Position numbers and translations under genes: made by a program. The notes beneath the pieces are model-generated. The model was given only the letters and a program-made list of their open reading frames with translations. It made no database searches and had not been told where the DNA came from. Shown here in pieces: positions 1-12,913 of a stretch of DNA of 64,000 nt. The DNA comes from Athripsodes cinereus. Its lineage: Eukaryota; Arthropoda; Insecta; Trichoptera; Leptoceridae. The stretch lies in contig OX388305.1 in the NCBI GenBank assembly GCA_947579605.1, forward strand, positions 21,651,542 through 21,715,541, written 5' to 3'. How positions within the stretch are numbered: position 1 is the first letter of the stretch; every line of letters starts with the position of its first letter.

Positions 1-142
1 ATTAATTTCCCGAGATGAATGTGATAGAAAACAGAATGACCAAGAACAAATAAAAACAAAGGAAAGTATCCAAAATATCGAGTTGTTAATAAACAGATAA
101 AATAATATTAAATTCATCTGTTTTATTTTATCTATCTCATTC

Positions 143-390
143 CGTGCAGTCCCCGGCTAAGAATGGGTTACACTCTTTTTTATTATTGTTTGAGTGCCTT
201 GTAAAAAGCAAGCATTTGTAAAACATCACGTTTAAGACATTTAACATCTTTAGTTCAGGGAGGAGATATATCACCCTTCCTGAATGTCGTAACTTTTATT
301 AGCACGGAAAGAGCTACATACATACTTTTAACATACCTACAGCTGGGTCACTGGCTACTCCACTTTTGAAAAATTACGTGGTGTACTATA
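143..390 (+). repeat. Family X dispersed repeat, near full length
   Basis: One of about 19 copies of the dispersed repeat called family X here. Landmarks in order: a CCCCGGCTAAGAATGGGTTA block, TTTGAGTGCCTTGTAAAAAGC, TTTAAGACATTTAACATC, CCTTCCTGAATGTCG, and a CTGGCTACTCCACTTTTG block. The same series recurs in order in the copies near 4.5, 11.7, 53.1 and 62.8 kb. The copy is diverged and no flanking duplication is visible. It runs straight into a LINE-A tail. Its reading frames are not interpreted as a gene. Confidence 0.75.
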
Positions 391-550
391 ATTTATCCTC
401 AAGCCGTGTCCGAAGTGGGTTAGGCAGAGAGAACAGAACGCCTTTTAAGCAGATTAATCAATACATGCTTCTTTCGCTTCTTCTACATTCGTACAATTTC
501 TCATACAGGCATGTCGATTTCTTACTTAACACACGTCAGACCTTGAAAAA
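391..550 (-). pseudogene. LINE-A 3'-end fragment
   Basis: On the minus strand this encodes HACMRNCTNVEEAKEAC followed by stops. It aligns with RRACMRNCMTVTEAKDV of the LINE-A copies near 25.1 and 55.1 kb. This is the extreme C-terminus of a non-LTR retrotransposon reverse-transcriptase ORF. Only the last 50 or so codons remain and they are interrupted, so it is a dead, 5'-truncated insertion. It directly abuts a family X copy. Confidence 0.6.
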
Positions 551-2399
551 TTAGGTGATAAAATGTACATATACTAGTTTATGTACGTATGTAAGTAAGT
601 TTATTTTATTTGCTTGCTAACATAATTATAACCATGTGTTTATGAAGCGCTGGTGTTAATTGAAAATTTACCTATTTAATTAAATCTGGCAGTACCTAAG
701 AGATAAATTAACAGCAGTGATAATGTCTGGATCAGATATTTGGGTAAAAATAAGGAATACTGAACTCGTAATGCTATTATTTTAATTCCTCAAACTATTC
801 CGAGATATTATTATGAACAATATAGTCAATTAAAAATAAATAGCTTAGAGAATAAATATTATAAAACAGAAAACAAAATAAAACACCATGAAATTAATAA
901 TGTGTAAAAAAGTTAATGAACGCAACCTTTTTTCTTTAATTTCAACAACGATGATTGTTTCGATAGCACTTCATGGACAGCAAATGATGATTGGTATGTA
1001 TGTCCTCAAATAAAACTAATTAGTAATAATATGTCTACCTTTCAAGATTATTTCTATGCGATTCGACCACTTGAAATTTTCAACACCCACGTCTATTGAT
1101 CCCACCCTACCCATGTTCAAAATGTTAACGTTATCATTAGAGTCCTACACAGTTACTTTAAATTTTATACCTACATTGTAGCTTTTTTAGTGAAGATATT
1201 CACATGTCGATATTGTAATTAGAAAACTACAACGGCAGTAGGACAAAATACATTAATTCATTAATTACCATATTTCTAATTAAGGGGTTGGTATGTACAA
1301 CACTCCTGTAACGTGACACAGACATTAAGTAACAACATTACGCATACACTCACACAGAATGATACTAATGAAAACAGACTAAGCGCGTTTCACACAGCAA
1401 TAATTAAATAATATAGATCAGAAATTTGACCAAGATTCATTTCTAAATAGATACTATAACGTAAGAAAGTTTGAGTATGGTTGCAAAGCTCTTGATTTTA
1501 AAATTAAAAATTATTTACTAAATTTTATAATTCAATTAAATTTTAAAATTTATAAGCTTTTACCGAGTAACGTCCAATTAAATGTCAATATATCTTTGAA
1601 ATTTTTGAGAAATTTGAGTCAAAGTGAAAAATAATAATAGATATGATACCTATACACAATTGTCTCTTTGAACTATGAAAAAAGATACAGGATTTACGAC
1701 AATCGAAAACATTTTTAGTTAGTTTATTTATTACAAAATATCACAGTACAAAAATCGATATGGATTTATATCGCAAAATGTAAAAATGAAAAACATTATC
1801 GCCAATTATTTTGAAAAATCGCCTGCAACCTTTATTTAACCGTGTGTTATAAGCTTTACTTACCATACTTTGACAAATAAACCGATTAACATTCATCGAG
1901 GTCTTCGTTAATATAAAACCCCCAAGATACACAGAATGAATATAATAAAATATTATTATTATCACTAACATTAACAATCATCTCGTTCATATATTGGAAA
2001 AGTAGTGGAATTATCGTAGAAACAAACAAATCTAAGTAATTAATTTAATTAATCATTTCGTTAAGTTAAGTGTGGAACATCTATGACGTAAATAACAGAA
2101 ATAAAACGATAAAGTTCCCTCGGATAAATTTTATATCAGTTTTATCAACATAAGATCGCAAAAATATCCTCGAACAATGTAATGTGCTGTGGATAGTTTT
2201 ATGTAATATAGGTTAATTGCAAATGGAAAACATAGTGAAAAAATCAAATATTTAATTCTTTTCCGAAGATTTCACGGTTCTAGTATGACATTAAAAATAA
2301 TAGCATGATAAATGAAAAGATCACATTTCTTCGTTTTTTCTTTATTGAAAAAGAGATACATAAGTAAATAAATGTAGTGAGAATGTAATATTTACTCAC
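551..2399. other. AT-rich stretch, no gene seen
   Basis: Only short chance reading frames in very AT-rich sequence. No repeat family or splice-like structure that I can support. Confidence 0.6.
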
Positions 2400-2516
2400 C
2401 AATAATTAGCCTCAGCAGGCTCGCCGCCAATAATCCAAGGTCTGGGGTATGTCCCATGGGTGAGATCAGCTCCAATGGACCGGCCATAAGGCCATCCTCT
2501 TTCCAATATTTTTACC
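2400..2516 (-). CDS. Possible isolated exon with strong 5' splice site
   Basis: A block clearly richer in G+C than its surroundings. Read on the minus strand it is open for about 39 codons and contains the peptides GWPYGRSIGADL and YPRPWIIGGEPAEANY. It then meets G|GTGAGTAAATA, a very good insect splice donor (GT at 2399-2398). The upstream boundary is unclear: the best-looking AG, next to 2525, leaves stops in every frame, and the AG before 2516 has no pyrimidine tract. A second frame is also open over most of the block. I do not recognise the protein. It could be one exon of a gene with long introns, a fossil exon, or chance. Confidence 0.27.
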
Positions 2517-2529
2517 CTTCATCATCTGC

Positions 2530-4440
2530 CATATACATTAATAGTCAATCACTAGTACAACACTGTCATTTGACACTTTTAACTCATAAATACATAAATA
2601 CTGTTGTTTTCGAGTCATTTAATTTAATTTTGGGAATGAATATATAAAAAAGTCAAGTCTTTGTGATTTCTAAACACGATTAGGTATATATTTCTTTGAT
2701 GAATCTAAAATCTCAAAGGTCTATATTATTATCGGCTTCTCAATAAAACTCAATGACTGAAAAGGCCAGAGTTCAGATCAAGACTAAAAACCTTATTAAA
2801 GTCTAAGTTTATTAAAATAAAATTATAATGTAATTATATATGTTGTAACATACGAAAGCTTGCAGAACTCGATGATTATAAATTTTAAAATGTGAAATAT
2901 GACAAAAATGTTACCTTTTATATATTCATATAATAAGTTCCTACGATGAAAAAAATTTAATCGAGAGATTTTAAAAGAATGGTTAAAATTATTTTAATGA
3001 TTAATATTTCTAATGGACATGTTAAACCGCTAAACAGATGCGTTTTTGAGCTTTTATTTTATTAATTTTATTAAAAACTTTTTTTTTAATATTTTTTGCA
3101 CATTAGCCATTAATTTGATAAATTAATAAAGCAGATTATATACCTATCATGAGCCTGTTCAAAATGGAAATAAAAATAAATTCCAATAAAAAATCCAGGG
3201 TGAAACTTGCGTAAAGAAAAGAAGGAATATTTTAAGTATGCCTCACTACGTACAAGGGGGAAAAGTTCACTTTATTATTGGAATCGAGATTTTATTTATT
3301 CGACGTTTTTCTTTCGGTCGTGAAAAAAAAAGAAGGCTGATTACTCGGCCTCGGTGGAAGACTCTATCTTAATTGGATCGAGTCAGGAAATATCGAAGAC
3401 TAATGAGTTAAATAGTAGAGAATAGGTAGAGGGGATAATACCAAATTAAAGGAGATTACATGTAATTTTGTACGGATTACCTTAATAGCGAAAACGTACT
3501 TGAGGAAGTAAATATTGTTAGTACTTTAAAGAAATTGGAAGAATAAATTTGGAAAATAATTTTGACTTCACGTAGAAAAGAGCACAACATTTTTCATTAT
3601 TTTGGTTTGAAAAAACGAAAATATATCATCAACTTTCCCTTTCTATGCTCCTCTCTGAAACGTTTAGTAAGAAGATCTCGTCCACTTTTCTTACTTTACT
3701 AAACTTTACAGTAATTTGATTTTATTTCAAGAAATTTATAACCTTATTCATGAAAACTAATGAATAAATAAATAAAAACAAGTTTGTTCATACACTGTAT
3801 TTCTAAGAAAAAAAAATTAGTACCTACTTAATCAGTTAACAAATTTGAAAGTTTCATTAAACTAAATAATATATTAATTTGAAGACATAATAATATTTCA
3901 AATGACAGTCTTTTTGTAATTAAAGTTATGAGAATTTCACCAACGTAAAAGGTATTATTGATTACTTTAAAATTAATAGTTTATACTTATTAGAAGAAAA
4001 CTTTATGTCAATTTTAGTGACTAAAGATGATATCTCCTTTTCAGAAGATAACATCAAAAGATAAATTATAAACAGACAAAGAAAACCCAAAATAGTTGAA
4101 TAATAATAATGATTGTTAAATGAGAAACGCACAGTAGGGAAAATAATAAATAAAATAGTGTACAGCCTTTCATGTCGATCGTGACAAAATTAAGACATTA
4201 AAAGACTTGAGTAGAATACTGCACAGAATGACTTCTCCACAGTAAAAGCATTCTCTGAATTGTAAAGAGAAAAACATGGGTCATAAATATTTTACAAAGT
4301 TCGAACGAAAATAAGACTTCGTTTATCAGTTTGAACTCTAAGTTCATTCAGAGATTAAGAAACTCTTTTTATAACATTAATTTTTGAAAAGATTTACTTT
4401 TATGTGATTTTCGCATTGTTTAAAATCCCAAAGATAATTT
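2530..4440. other. AT-rich stretch, no gene seen
   Basis: Only AT-rich sequence with short poly(A)/poly(T) runs. No coding or repeat structure that I can support. Confidence 0.6.
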
Positions 4441-4444
4441 TAAA

Positions 4445-4492
4445 CATCGAAATAACATACATGATTATGTACCTATGTATGTTATTTCGATG
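4445..4492. repeat. Perfect 18-bp inverted repeat (hairpin)
   Basis: The arm CATCGAAATAACATACAT (4445-4462) is followed by a 12-base spacer and its exact reverse complement (4475-4492). The transcript would fold into a perfect 18-bp stem with a 12-base loop. No other copy was noticed in the window. It could be the core of a small palindromic transposon or a chance structure. The stem is shorter than a typical microRNA precursor. Confidence 0.85.
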
Positions 4493-4544
4493 ATTTCTCT
4501 TTATCTAGGATCATTGACTACATAATGAATAAAGCTCGTAGGCC

Positions 4545-4785
4545 CTAGAGAACCCGGCAAAGAATTGGTCTCTTAATTTTTTCCGTAAGTTCAAGAATGC
4601 TCTGTAAAAGACAAATTATCAAAAAAAAATCAAAAAAAGACAATTAACATCTCAAATTCAGCGATGAGGTTTGCCATCCATCCTGAATGTCTTATTTTCT
4701 TGTTCGCACAGATGGCTTGCAAGTTTACTAAATGTAGCTAGTGTACTGGCTTTCCTTCATGTGGCAGATGCCGTGAAGGTAATAT
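4545..4785 (+). repeat. Family X dispersed repeat, near full length
   Basis: Carries AACCCGGCAAAGAATTGGTC at the start, then AAATTCAGCGATGAGGTTTG, CATCCATCCTGAATGTCTTA, and an end block with GATGCCGTGA. It shares all landmarks with the 62.8 kb copy in the opposite orientation. Diverged, with no visible target duplication. Confidence 0.8.
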
Positions 4786-5377
4786 TATAATTAGATAGTA
4801 GTAAAATTAATATCTTACGATACTGGGTAACTGGGAAACTGGTATAGTAATAAAGAATTCCTCGTAGCACATGGTGCGAGCACTCGATACTGTCAACTTA
4901 CTTGTGAATAATTACATTTTGAAACAAAGGACAAAGGTTATGTGTTGTTTTCTCTCTTAGATATAACAATGTTCTCGACCGTTTGGTAAAAGTAAATTGC
5001 TTAGGGTAAAGGCACCTTCTATTGTAATGATACTTTACGCATAATTTCACCATTTTTCGGATCCTTTCATTTGAACAAAGCATTTTACAAACAGAATAAT
5101 ATGACAATTGTTGTGCTTCTTCCGAAAATTTATTTATTTATGTTTTTTATATTATTTTCTCAACAAAGGGATATAAGTATCTGTTATATTGATTTAAGCT
5201 ATATAATTTATTGTGAAAAATATTAAAACGTTGTAATGGAATCTTCAGTGATACTTTGTAATAAAATATACTCGTATATAGAGAATTAGAAATTACAATT
5301 TTGGTGTTCTAAAAAGTACGTGAAAGATGAAAACTATACTTGGAAACAATAGAAAAGTTTATATTTACTGAAAGTAA
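4786..5377. other. AT-rich stretch, no gene seen
   Basis: No coding or repeat structure that I can support. Confidence 0.55.
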
Positions 5378-5480
5378 ATTCAAATTCAAATATGTTTATT
5401 ACTTAATAAATGTACACTTTTTACAATACTAATTTTTTTCTTTATAAATACACAATAAAACATGATTGATTTCCTCAAAT
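5378..5480 (-). repeat. Probable LINE 3' tail
   Basis: The AATTCAAATTCAAATATG string followed by TTTATTACTT resembles, in antisense, the 3' ends of CR1/Jockey-type LINEs that are common in moth genomes. No coding part survives. The call rests on remembered resemblance, since no second copy was found here. Confidence 0.35.
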
Positions 5481-8008
5481 TTGAGCAGAGCTCGTGCATT
5501 GAGGGATAAATGTTTTATTGTGAAATTGTAAATTTGAAGGAATATCTATGTAAATCTATTTTAGGACAAGGATAATATGACAATAGGTACAATCAAAATG
5601 TTTGGGGTAATCAGGCGATTACATTTCAAAACACAGGTCCATTGCTTTGTATTAGGTACCTATACGATTTGCACGAGTAGTCGCGCCCAGCCACTAGCGA
5701 CGGGATGGGTAAATAAATATAAACAGTATGAGATGAGGACCTTAAAGTAGGATCAGGGATTAGTGTTGCTCAGAAATGAACATTGTTCGTTTTCATTAAG
5801 GTATCTGAGAATTTTACAACAGATTAGAGTGAAAAGGATTAATGGTCCCTTGGTTAGTGCTTTCCCACGCACAAACATGGCTTATTTACTTATTAATTTA
5901 ATACACGTGATGTATCGTTGTATATAATAATAGCATACCTAATATTATATCTAATTTGAAACAATACCTTTACCCTGGATACTCAAAATAAAATCTGTTT
6001 TTTTTAGGTGCCCTTTACAATAAAGGTATTCATCAAAATGTAAGTTTGAAAACATGTCCCTATAATTATAGAAGAATTCGACATTTCCCCTACGCGTGAA
6101 AAAAAATACACAAATAAAAAAATCTGAAATAATGATGCTCTAATAAGATCTACATATTTAACGAGTTTTTTTATTTACGTATCTCTAGATGCATAAAAAA
6201 AACTTACACGATCAAAATCTAATAAAAGAAACGAGTTTTCAAAGTCTTTGAATATCCAATTAGAACAAAATAGGAAATTGAAATAAAAAAATATTTTTAC
6301 AATAAACTAAAAAAATAATGTTACAAATACATCTATCTACGACATTTGTGTACATATGTTGATAAACAAACAAAAAACACAAAGGTACCTTCAATATTCT
6401 TATGTTTCAAATAAAATTCAGATATATATTATAGTCCTGTCAACGGATTATTTCGTTCCAATTTTATGGACACATTAGTTGTATTCGTACGAATTGTTGA
6501 TAATACATTTTCAGTATGACTTAAGTATATATATATATACGTAAGGAAAAATCCTTTTAGTCAAGGCCTAATTTACGACTTATCTAAAACCATTTAACCG
6601 TAATGGACTCATCTGATGACCGCGATGTGGTAAATAATGAGATAGGAATCTTCTGTTGGATACGAACGGTGACGGTGAATTACAAAATATAAAACAGAAA
6701 AATAAAACGAACAATTTCCACTTACTCACGCATACTATACAAAAGGAGAAAATGGCACGTCATCGGTTAATTAAATCCACAAATACAATCCAAATAATAT
6801 TATATCGCGGGCTCGATACTGAAACAAAACAACTCGGCAAATTTTTATTTTTTGAAAACAACTGTCAAAGTTTTCATAACGATATATAATATTATGTTTG
6901 TTTTTTAATTCGTAACTTTATTTGAAAATGAAAGTTGTGTGCGTAATTTGAAAAATAATAAAAACGAATTTTTTTATGAATTGTATTTACAATAAAACAC
7001 GTTTTTTACATCAATTTTTAATTTTACAATGAAAATGGATATTTTTAAGTCTCGGACTTCTGTTTATCAAGTAAGAATACATTTGTTTGAGAATAAAGAT
7101 GAATGGAAATAAAAAAAAAAACAATATATCTTTAAAACTTTAGACAACCAATGAGGCCTTCATTCATGGTGTACAATTTTAATGACAGTGAATATTCGAA
7201 AATAAGAAATAAAGTGTACAAAGGTGCAGACCCCACTTATGGAGTGAGAGAAACGACTCTCTATGCACATGAGGTCAGACTGAAATGACAAGTAACTATA
7301 TCGTGAAGGACTGCTCTCTTGGTAAATTTGTCAAGGGTACAGAAAATATCTTTTAAAAAATGAATATGGATTAAGAGTGAATCCAAATATGCCCCAGAAA
7401 TTCTCACAGCTAGCATTATGCGTGTGTGGTGAAGTGGGAGTAAATCGGTAGTGGGTAGAAACGAACCCAGACTATACCTTCAGGTTACTGACCACCTCGG
7501 ATAATGGAAAGATTTGATAATAATTTGGATGCAGAGCTATAGCTCTAAGATAACATCAAGTCTTAATTTGGATTATTGATACGTATGTCTCTCCCTGATA
7601 TGTATTGTAAAATGTTATTAAGTTATCTTGTATCCTGTGAATATTTCAATATGATGATTTTTTTATATTTGAAGGGATTACTATGATGTACTATAAAATA
7701 AAATACCTAAATAAAATAACTCTTCGCACAGAGGGGCTTGCATACAATGAAGATATTTTCATTTCACTTTTAAGGCAAACTATTTTCAATATTTATATAT
7801 TTATTTATGAACGAACCTCCAGCTGAAAACCGAGAAATCGAGTAATCTTATTTTAATATTTAAGTCGGCATATTACAATGCAAAAATATTCCGTAACAAA
7901 ATACGGAAGCGATGGCTTTTCATTTTTACGAGAGGATTACTCTATATTACGTACAATATGAAGTAAATTCAAATTTTGCGTTCGGTCCAACAGACAGTTA
8001 TGGTATTT

Positions 8009-8090
8009 CAAATATATTCATTTCAATACCAATTTCCGATAAAATACGGTGATTGGAAATACCGATTAAATGAATCAATACCAAATTTGT
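8009..8090. repeat. Loose inverted repeat with GGTATT motifs
   Basis: GGTATTTCAAATATATTCAT and, about 30 bases on, a diverged reverse complement ending in ATGAATCAATACC. The arms are imperfect. This may be the end of a decayed DNA transposon, but no second terminus was found. Confidence 0.35.
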
Positions 8091-10647
8091 ACTCGATACT
8101 TGTGTTTTTTCAGTATATAATATTATGAAATTTCAGAGAAAATTGTGTTTTTCATTCCCAAACTAGCTCCTAAATTTTTAAATTTTCAGCACTGTTCAAT
8201 TGAATAACTGTTTTAAAAATATAACTCACAAAATTGTAAATCAACGCCTGTATTTTTTACATGAGATATGTAGTAAATTGGCTTTACGCAAAGTCACAGG
8301 AAATAAAACACTGCATAAAATAATGTCAAAATTCAAACTTACTTTTTTTAACCAAACGCTTTAATCGGTTGTGTCTAATTTGTAAATCAATATTCTATTC
8401 TTATTAAAGACATCCACTCCACGTGATTTAGTTGATAACCAGGATCAGAGGATTGGAGTTTTCCTTCTCTTTTTGTAAACCCGCGGTTATAAATAAATCT
8501 TAAAGGTATTAAATAATTTTTTCATGATTACATAACTTCTTAAAAATATTGTATTATAATATTACTAACTCGTATTCATAATATTACTAAACTTGTATAA
8601 CCATAAACGCCTTAGGTGAGCCATTAAAATGATAAATATTGTGAAAAGTTGATAGAGGTCTTTGCATGGATGTTTTACGATCGTCCACTTTTTACAAGAC
8701 ACTTTGTATGGCATTAAATAAACCATTCATATTTACGAATTGAGATGAACAATAAAACACACGGACCTCTCTGACACAAACGGACATCGTAATGCATGAC
8801 CAGCATGACCCAGGTTCATAAATTGAGTTTTTTTTAGAAGAACAGTATTATATAATATTTATACTTTAAATCAGTATTTTAAATGTTTAGAAACACTAAA
8901 TAGTTTTAAAACTGCTTTTAAAATTTAGATAAAGTGGACCATTTTCTTCAGGTAACCATTCTACAGAAGCTTGCCTGTATTACCATCATGTAAAAAATAT
9001 AGTCTCAAAACAAAATGTTTAATAAGTTACTTGTATTACGCCTGCTTCTATTGTTAAGGACAAAATTGTCATTACAAATGTATTTTTTCAAAAACAATAT
9101 TTTAATATTGTTCTTCAATTTCTCCTTTTTTGTTTGTAATAAATTTGGAAAGAATTCAATTTTGTATTAAAATTTTAAATAGGTAGTAATGTAAAAAAAA
9201 AGTTTTATTAGAGATATTTACATTGGTAAAAGCTTCAAAGAACAAACTTTGTACAATTTTCGCAGAATATCTGTACGTGATTAACAACGTTAATAAAATA
9301 AACATAAATTATATTAACTGAAACAAAAAACTTGTTCATAATTTTCTTTGATGGTAGGTAATAACCAATTTTTAATAATTATTAACTTAAAACATAAACA
9401 TCAAAGTAATGAAGATACTTAAAAATTAAAATCGATGGAAAATGACTTTGAAGTAGATATAATATCAGCTGTAATATTCATTATCTATCTGACTACAGTT
9501 TATATTATACATAATCTATAATACAACTTTTCTCCTACCCTTACTTCAACAGTTATGAAGATTCATATCGATGGATGGTACAAAGGGAGTTTCAGCTGAA
9601 CTGAGCTTTTGAGATAAACCATACCAGAACTTTGTAAGACAATATATAACAACCAGTACATAACCATTCGCATATTTTAAACATAGGGAATTATTATAAA
9701 TATAATTCTTCAGTTATTATGCTTGTAATAAAATTAAATTTGCTCCCAGAAGAGATGACTTATAAATTCAAAGTCAATGAAAAAGATAATACTATTATTA
9801 AAGTAACAATTCTATTCATAGCTTATATCCTTTCAAATGAATATCGAAATTAAATGCTTTAGCTTTGTGTAAGATTAAAAATATATTCTTTTCAAAATGG
9901 TACCTTAAAGAATGACAAGAAAAAAAAATATCATCTGTTAAAAGATATGATTTTAATAAAAACACCATAAATTATGTTACTTGATATTTATGTTAATAAA
10001 ACGAGCAAGGGGATTTATAGGTACAAGAGCGGAAAAAGTTAAAACTACGTATCTAAACTGTATTGTATTTTTATAATTACATAACATTTATTAAGAAAAT
10101 CACGTATAGAAAAATTGGTTTATCTCTTAAGAAACTAATTCGGAGTAATTTTATCAGTGCATAACGTGATACAGTTTTTTTTTACTGGAAAGTGAAGTGA
10201 AAGAAAAATATTATGTAGTTTATTAGTGCTACCCATTTTAAGCAATAATAGATAAAACGAAATAATTTGTAAGCCTATTGATAATAAAAAAAAATATGAT
10301 TTAAAGTTTTACAAGTAACATAATTATAGTCATTTGGGTTTTAACATGCAATTTTGTTTTAAAAGAGTTTGAAAAACCGATAAAACATTCGTAGGCCATT
10401 TATGAATCATAAAAAAACTCGTTATACAAGTAACATTTACAGAATAGACATACTTAGTCGCGCCAATTTCCGAAAAGAATTTGACATAATGAAAAAAGGC
10501 AACCAAACAATTCAAGGAATCAATAAGGATGAATTAAGACATAGTAGTGGAATGAAAGGGATTTCTCGGAATCGGCAATAATTTTCAGATAACATCATGA
10601 CGAAGCGGAAAATATTACAACACTATGAATGTAAACAAAAGAAGTCT

Positions 10648-11058
10648 TCAAGGCTTATTACAAAAACGATTATTTTTCATTTGATATTTTTCTGTTTTTG
10701 CAGATTGGCTCCGCCAGGAAGAAATTGTTTGAGGATCAGTCAACCGTACGGAGAAAGTTAAAATAAATTGACATTTCCGACAATTATCCGTGGAAAAGAA
10801 ATACAAAATTACGACTTTGAGGAAGTACTTAGAAAATAATGGTTTCCGAATATAGTAATTTTCAAAATCACTTTCACGTTCATTCCAAAAATCTTTTGTC
10901 CTACATAAAACCATTAACCGACCTACATTCATTTTATTTTTTATATATGATACTTTCAACCAAATATTATCGTATTTTTTTTCATTTTTGCTTTCATTCA
11001 CAATCGTAATTATTTTAAGCGTGTAACATGCTAAAGGGACAGAATTTACACATGGCAT
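10648..11058 (-). CDS. 136-codon open frame, unrecognised, probably not a gene
   Basis: This is the longest open frame outside the LINEs and the tandem array: ATG to stop, 136 codons. No signal peptide, transmembrane segment or known motif stands out. It is rich in K, N, F and I as expected from AT-rich DNA, but includes less biased stretches such as FWNERESDFENYY. There is no homologue elsewhere in the window and no splice or promoter context. A frame of this length is uncommon but not impossible by chance in 64 kb. Confidence 0.12.
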   Translation of the reverse strand: MPCVNSVPLACYTLKIITIVNESKNEKKYDNIWLKVSYIKNKMNVGRLMVLCRTKDFWNERESDFENYYIRKPLFSKYFLKVVILYFFSTDNCRKCQFILTFSVRLTDPQTISSWRSQSAKTEKYQMKNNRFCNKP

Positions 11059-11707
11059 TTTGAATTAAAAAAAGAAATAAATGTGAACTAAAATAATATA
11101 ATACGCAATAAAAAAGATTCCCTGCGGATTTAACAAGATGTTATTTAAGACTCTTGTCCAGCAGAAAATATTCCCAGTGTTCTCTATGAAAGGACGTAGG
11201 TAATAAGGATGGAAAGTAAACTATAAAAAAATCTAACGGTTGATTAGGTAGAACCTTAGATGATCGTGGCAAGAATTATTTATTATGACCTGGGTTTTCT
11301 ATATTTTGTGTTTTGTCATGTGAAAACATAAGCTTTGTAGAACAATTTTCTCTCGAAATAATAGACTTTTACATAAGACTACAGCAAAAAAGGTACTGAG
11401 TTTTATATGAAGCTATTGGAGCATTGAATAATTTCTAAAACTCTTTTGTTAAATGTAACGTTTGTAGTTAGCAGTAGATATATCTAAAAATGGTATATGC
11501 ACAAAACACATCGGACTTCAAAAAATTTATTAACTATCGTTCAGAAAGGCACTCATACACAATGCAAGCAAAAAACGATGAAAAAATGTTTATTATTATA
11601 TTTTAAAATTAAATTCCTATCCAAATTCGAAGTTTTCAACGAATAGATTTGCCAGTCAAATGAACAGGCATTTTAATTTTGATATAAGTATTAGTTTATA
11701 TTTTCCA

Positions 11708-11925
11708 TGAAGCAACCGGCAAAGAATTGGTCCCCAGACATTTTCGCAAGTTTTCGAGTGTCCTGCATAAGCAGGTATTCCAAAAAACTAAGATATTTTA
11801 CATCTTAAAATCAGCAAAAAGGTTTGCTACCCATCCTAAATGTCTTAATTTTTTGTTGGAACGAAGAGAAGAGCTTCCATGTTTATTGCGGCTGGTCTAC
11901 TGGCTACACTAATTATGAGATAAAG
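11708..11925 (+). repeat. Family X dispersed repeat, near full length
   Basis: Begins with ACCGGCAAAGAATTGGTCC and includes GTTTTCGAGTGTCCTGC, GATATTTTACATCTTAAAAT, CTACCCATCCTAAATGTCTT and GGTCTACTGGCTACAC. A 61-codon open frame over it resembles one read from the 62.8 kb copy (shared words such as FYIL, RFATHP, CL). That follows from the shared DNA and is not evidence of a protein. Confidence 0.8.
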
Positions 11926-12076
11926 TACCAGCAAACAAATATTTTGCATATTAATTTATAATTTTCATTTTATATTAAAGTAAACAGGTTTCGCATTCTT
12001 CTTTATAGTATTTTTTTGTACATCATAAGTCAGGAACATACTCATATTAAAATGTTGATAATTTATTAAAAGTATC

Positions 12077-12120
12077 GTCTGCTGGCTACCCCATTTGTGA
12101 GATATGTCGTGATGATGTAG
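12077..12120 (+). repeat. Family X 3'-end fragment
   Basis: TCTGCTGGCTACCCCATTTG followed by GAGATATGTCGTGATGATG matches the terminal block of family X. Only the last 45 bases or so are recognisable. Confidence 0.6.
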
Positions 12121-12697
12121 GAGGAGTTAAAATATCATATTTAATCGAAACAAAAAAAGACGAATTGTTCAAATTTTGTAAAAATATCAACCAACTAAAG
12201 TATTTAATTTTTCAACTTTATTAAAATCTCTAAACTACTTATTAGATTCGTTTCATCGTACTGATTAATATAACACAATATAAGAGAATATCCAAGACAA
12301 AAAAAATATAGTTATGATATTGGTAGCTTTTTATATAACTGTTGATTCTTAATAAAATACAATTTGCAAATATTTTAAATAGTCCAGGAATTATATTGAA
12401 ATATTAACAGAAAATACTGTTGAAAAGTTTGAAATGAGTCAGGGGAATGAAATAAATCACGTACTAAAAATTAAAAATGAACGAAAATGTGGTCTAAGAA
12501 AGTCTTTAAAGTACAACGACGCCATTTTTGAAGAAATTCTCTTAATATTTGAACGGTTTTTGAAAGAATAATTAATTAATGGTTTAAGACATTATACAAG
12601 CTATACAAGATTTTTTTTTATGTGTAATAGAATAAATAACTTGCAACATTTTTGTTCCAAAAACTGTTATAAAGCAAGTCATATTTCTCCCACTGTT

Positions 12698-12800
12698 TTG
12701 TCTTAATTTTTTCTAGTCATAGAGAGGACAGTTTGCTTATTTCTTACTTGCAGCTGTTTTGCTAGCTACACCAATTGTAAGACGTGCCGTGATGGTAGTG
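12698..12800 (+). repeat. Family X 3'-half fragment
   Basis: Contains AGAGAGGACAGTTTGC, TTACTTGCAGCTG, TTTTGCTAGCTACACC and GACGTGCCGTGATGGTAG in the family order. The 5' half is missing. Confidence 0.65.
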
Positions 12801-12866
12801 ATAGCTAGTATTTAGAAAAATATTCATGAAAAAGAGACTTTTTTACAATCTATGTAGCTTGACTAA

Positions 12867-12913
12867 GGTATGCCGCAATGATATAGGTATAAAGATATGC
12901 CGCAATGATATAG
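12867..12913. repeat. Two-copy tandem repeat, 27-bp period
   Basis: TATGCCGCAATGATATAG occurs twice with a 27-base offset. The unit resembles the extreme 3' end of family X (ATGCCGTGATGATAT), so it may be a local duplication of an X terminus. Confidence 0.6.

Larger units (their letters stand above)
5481..11707. other. Long AT-rich stretch, no gene seen
   Basis: About 6 kb with no LINE, SINE or family X copy that I could recognise. It holds one unusually long open frame (10648-11058, minus) and a loose inverted repeat near 8.0-8.1 kb, listed separately. It could be intronic or intergenic. Confidence 0.55.
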
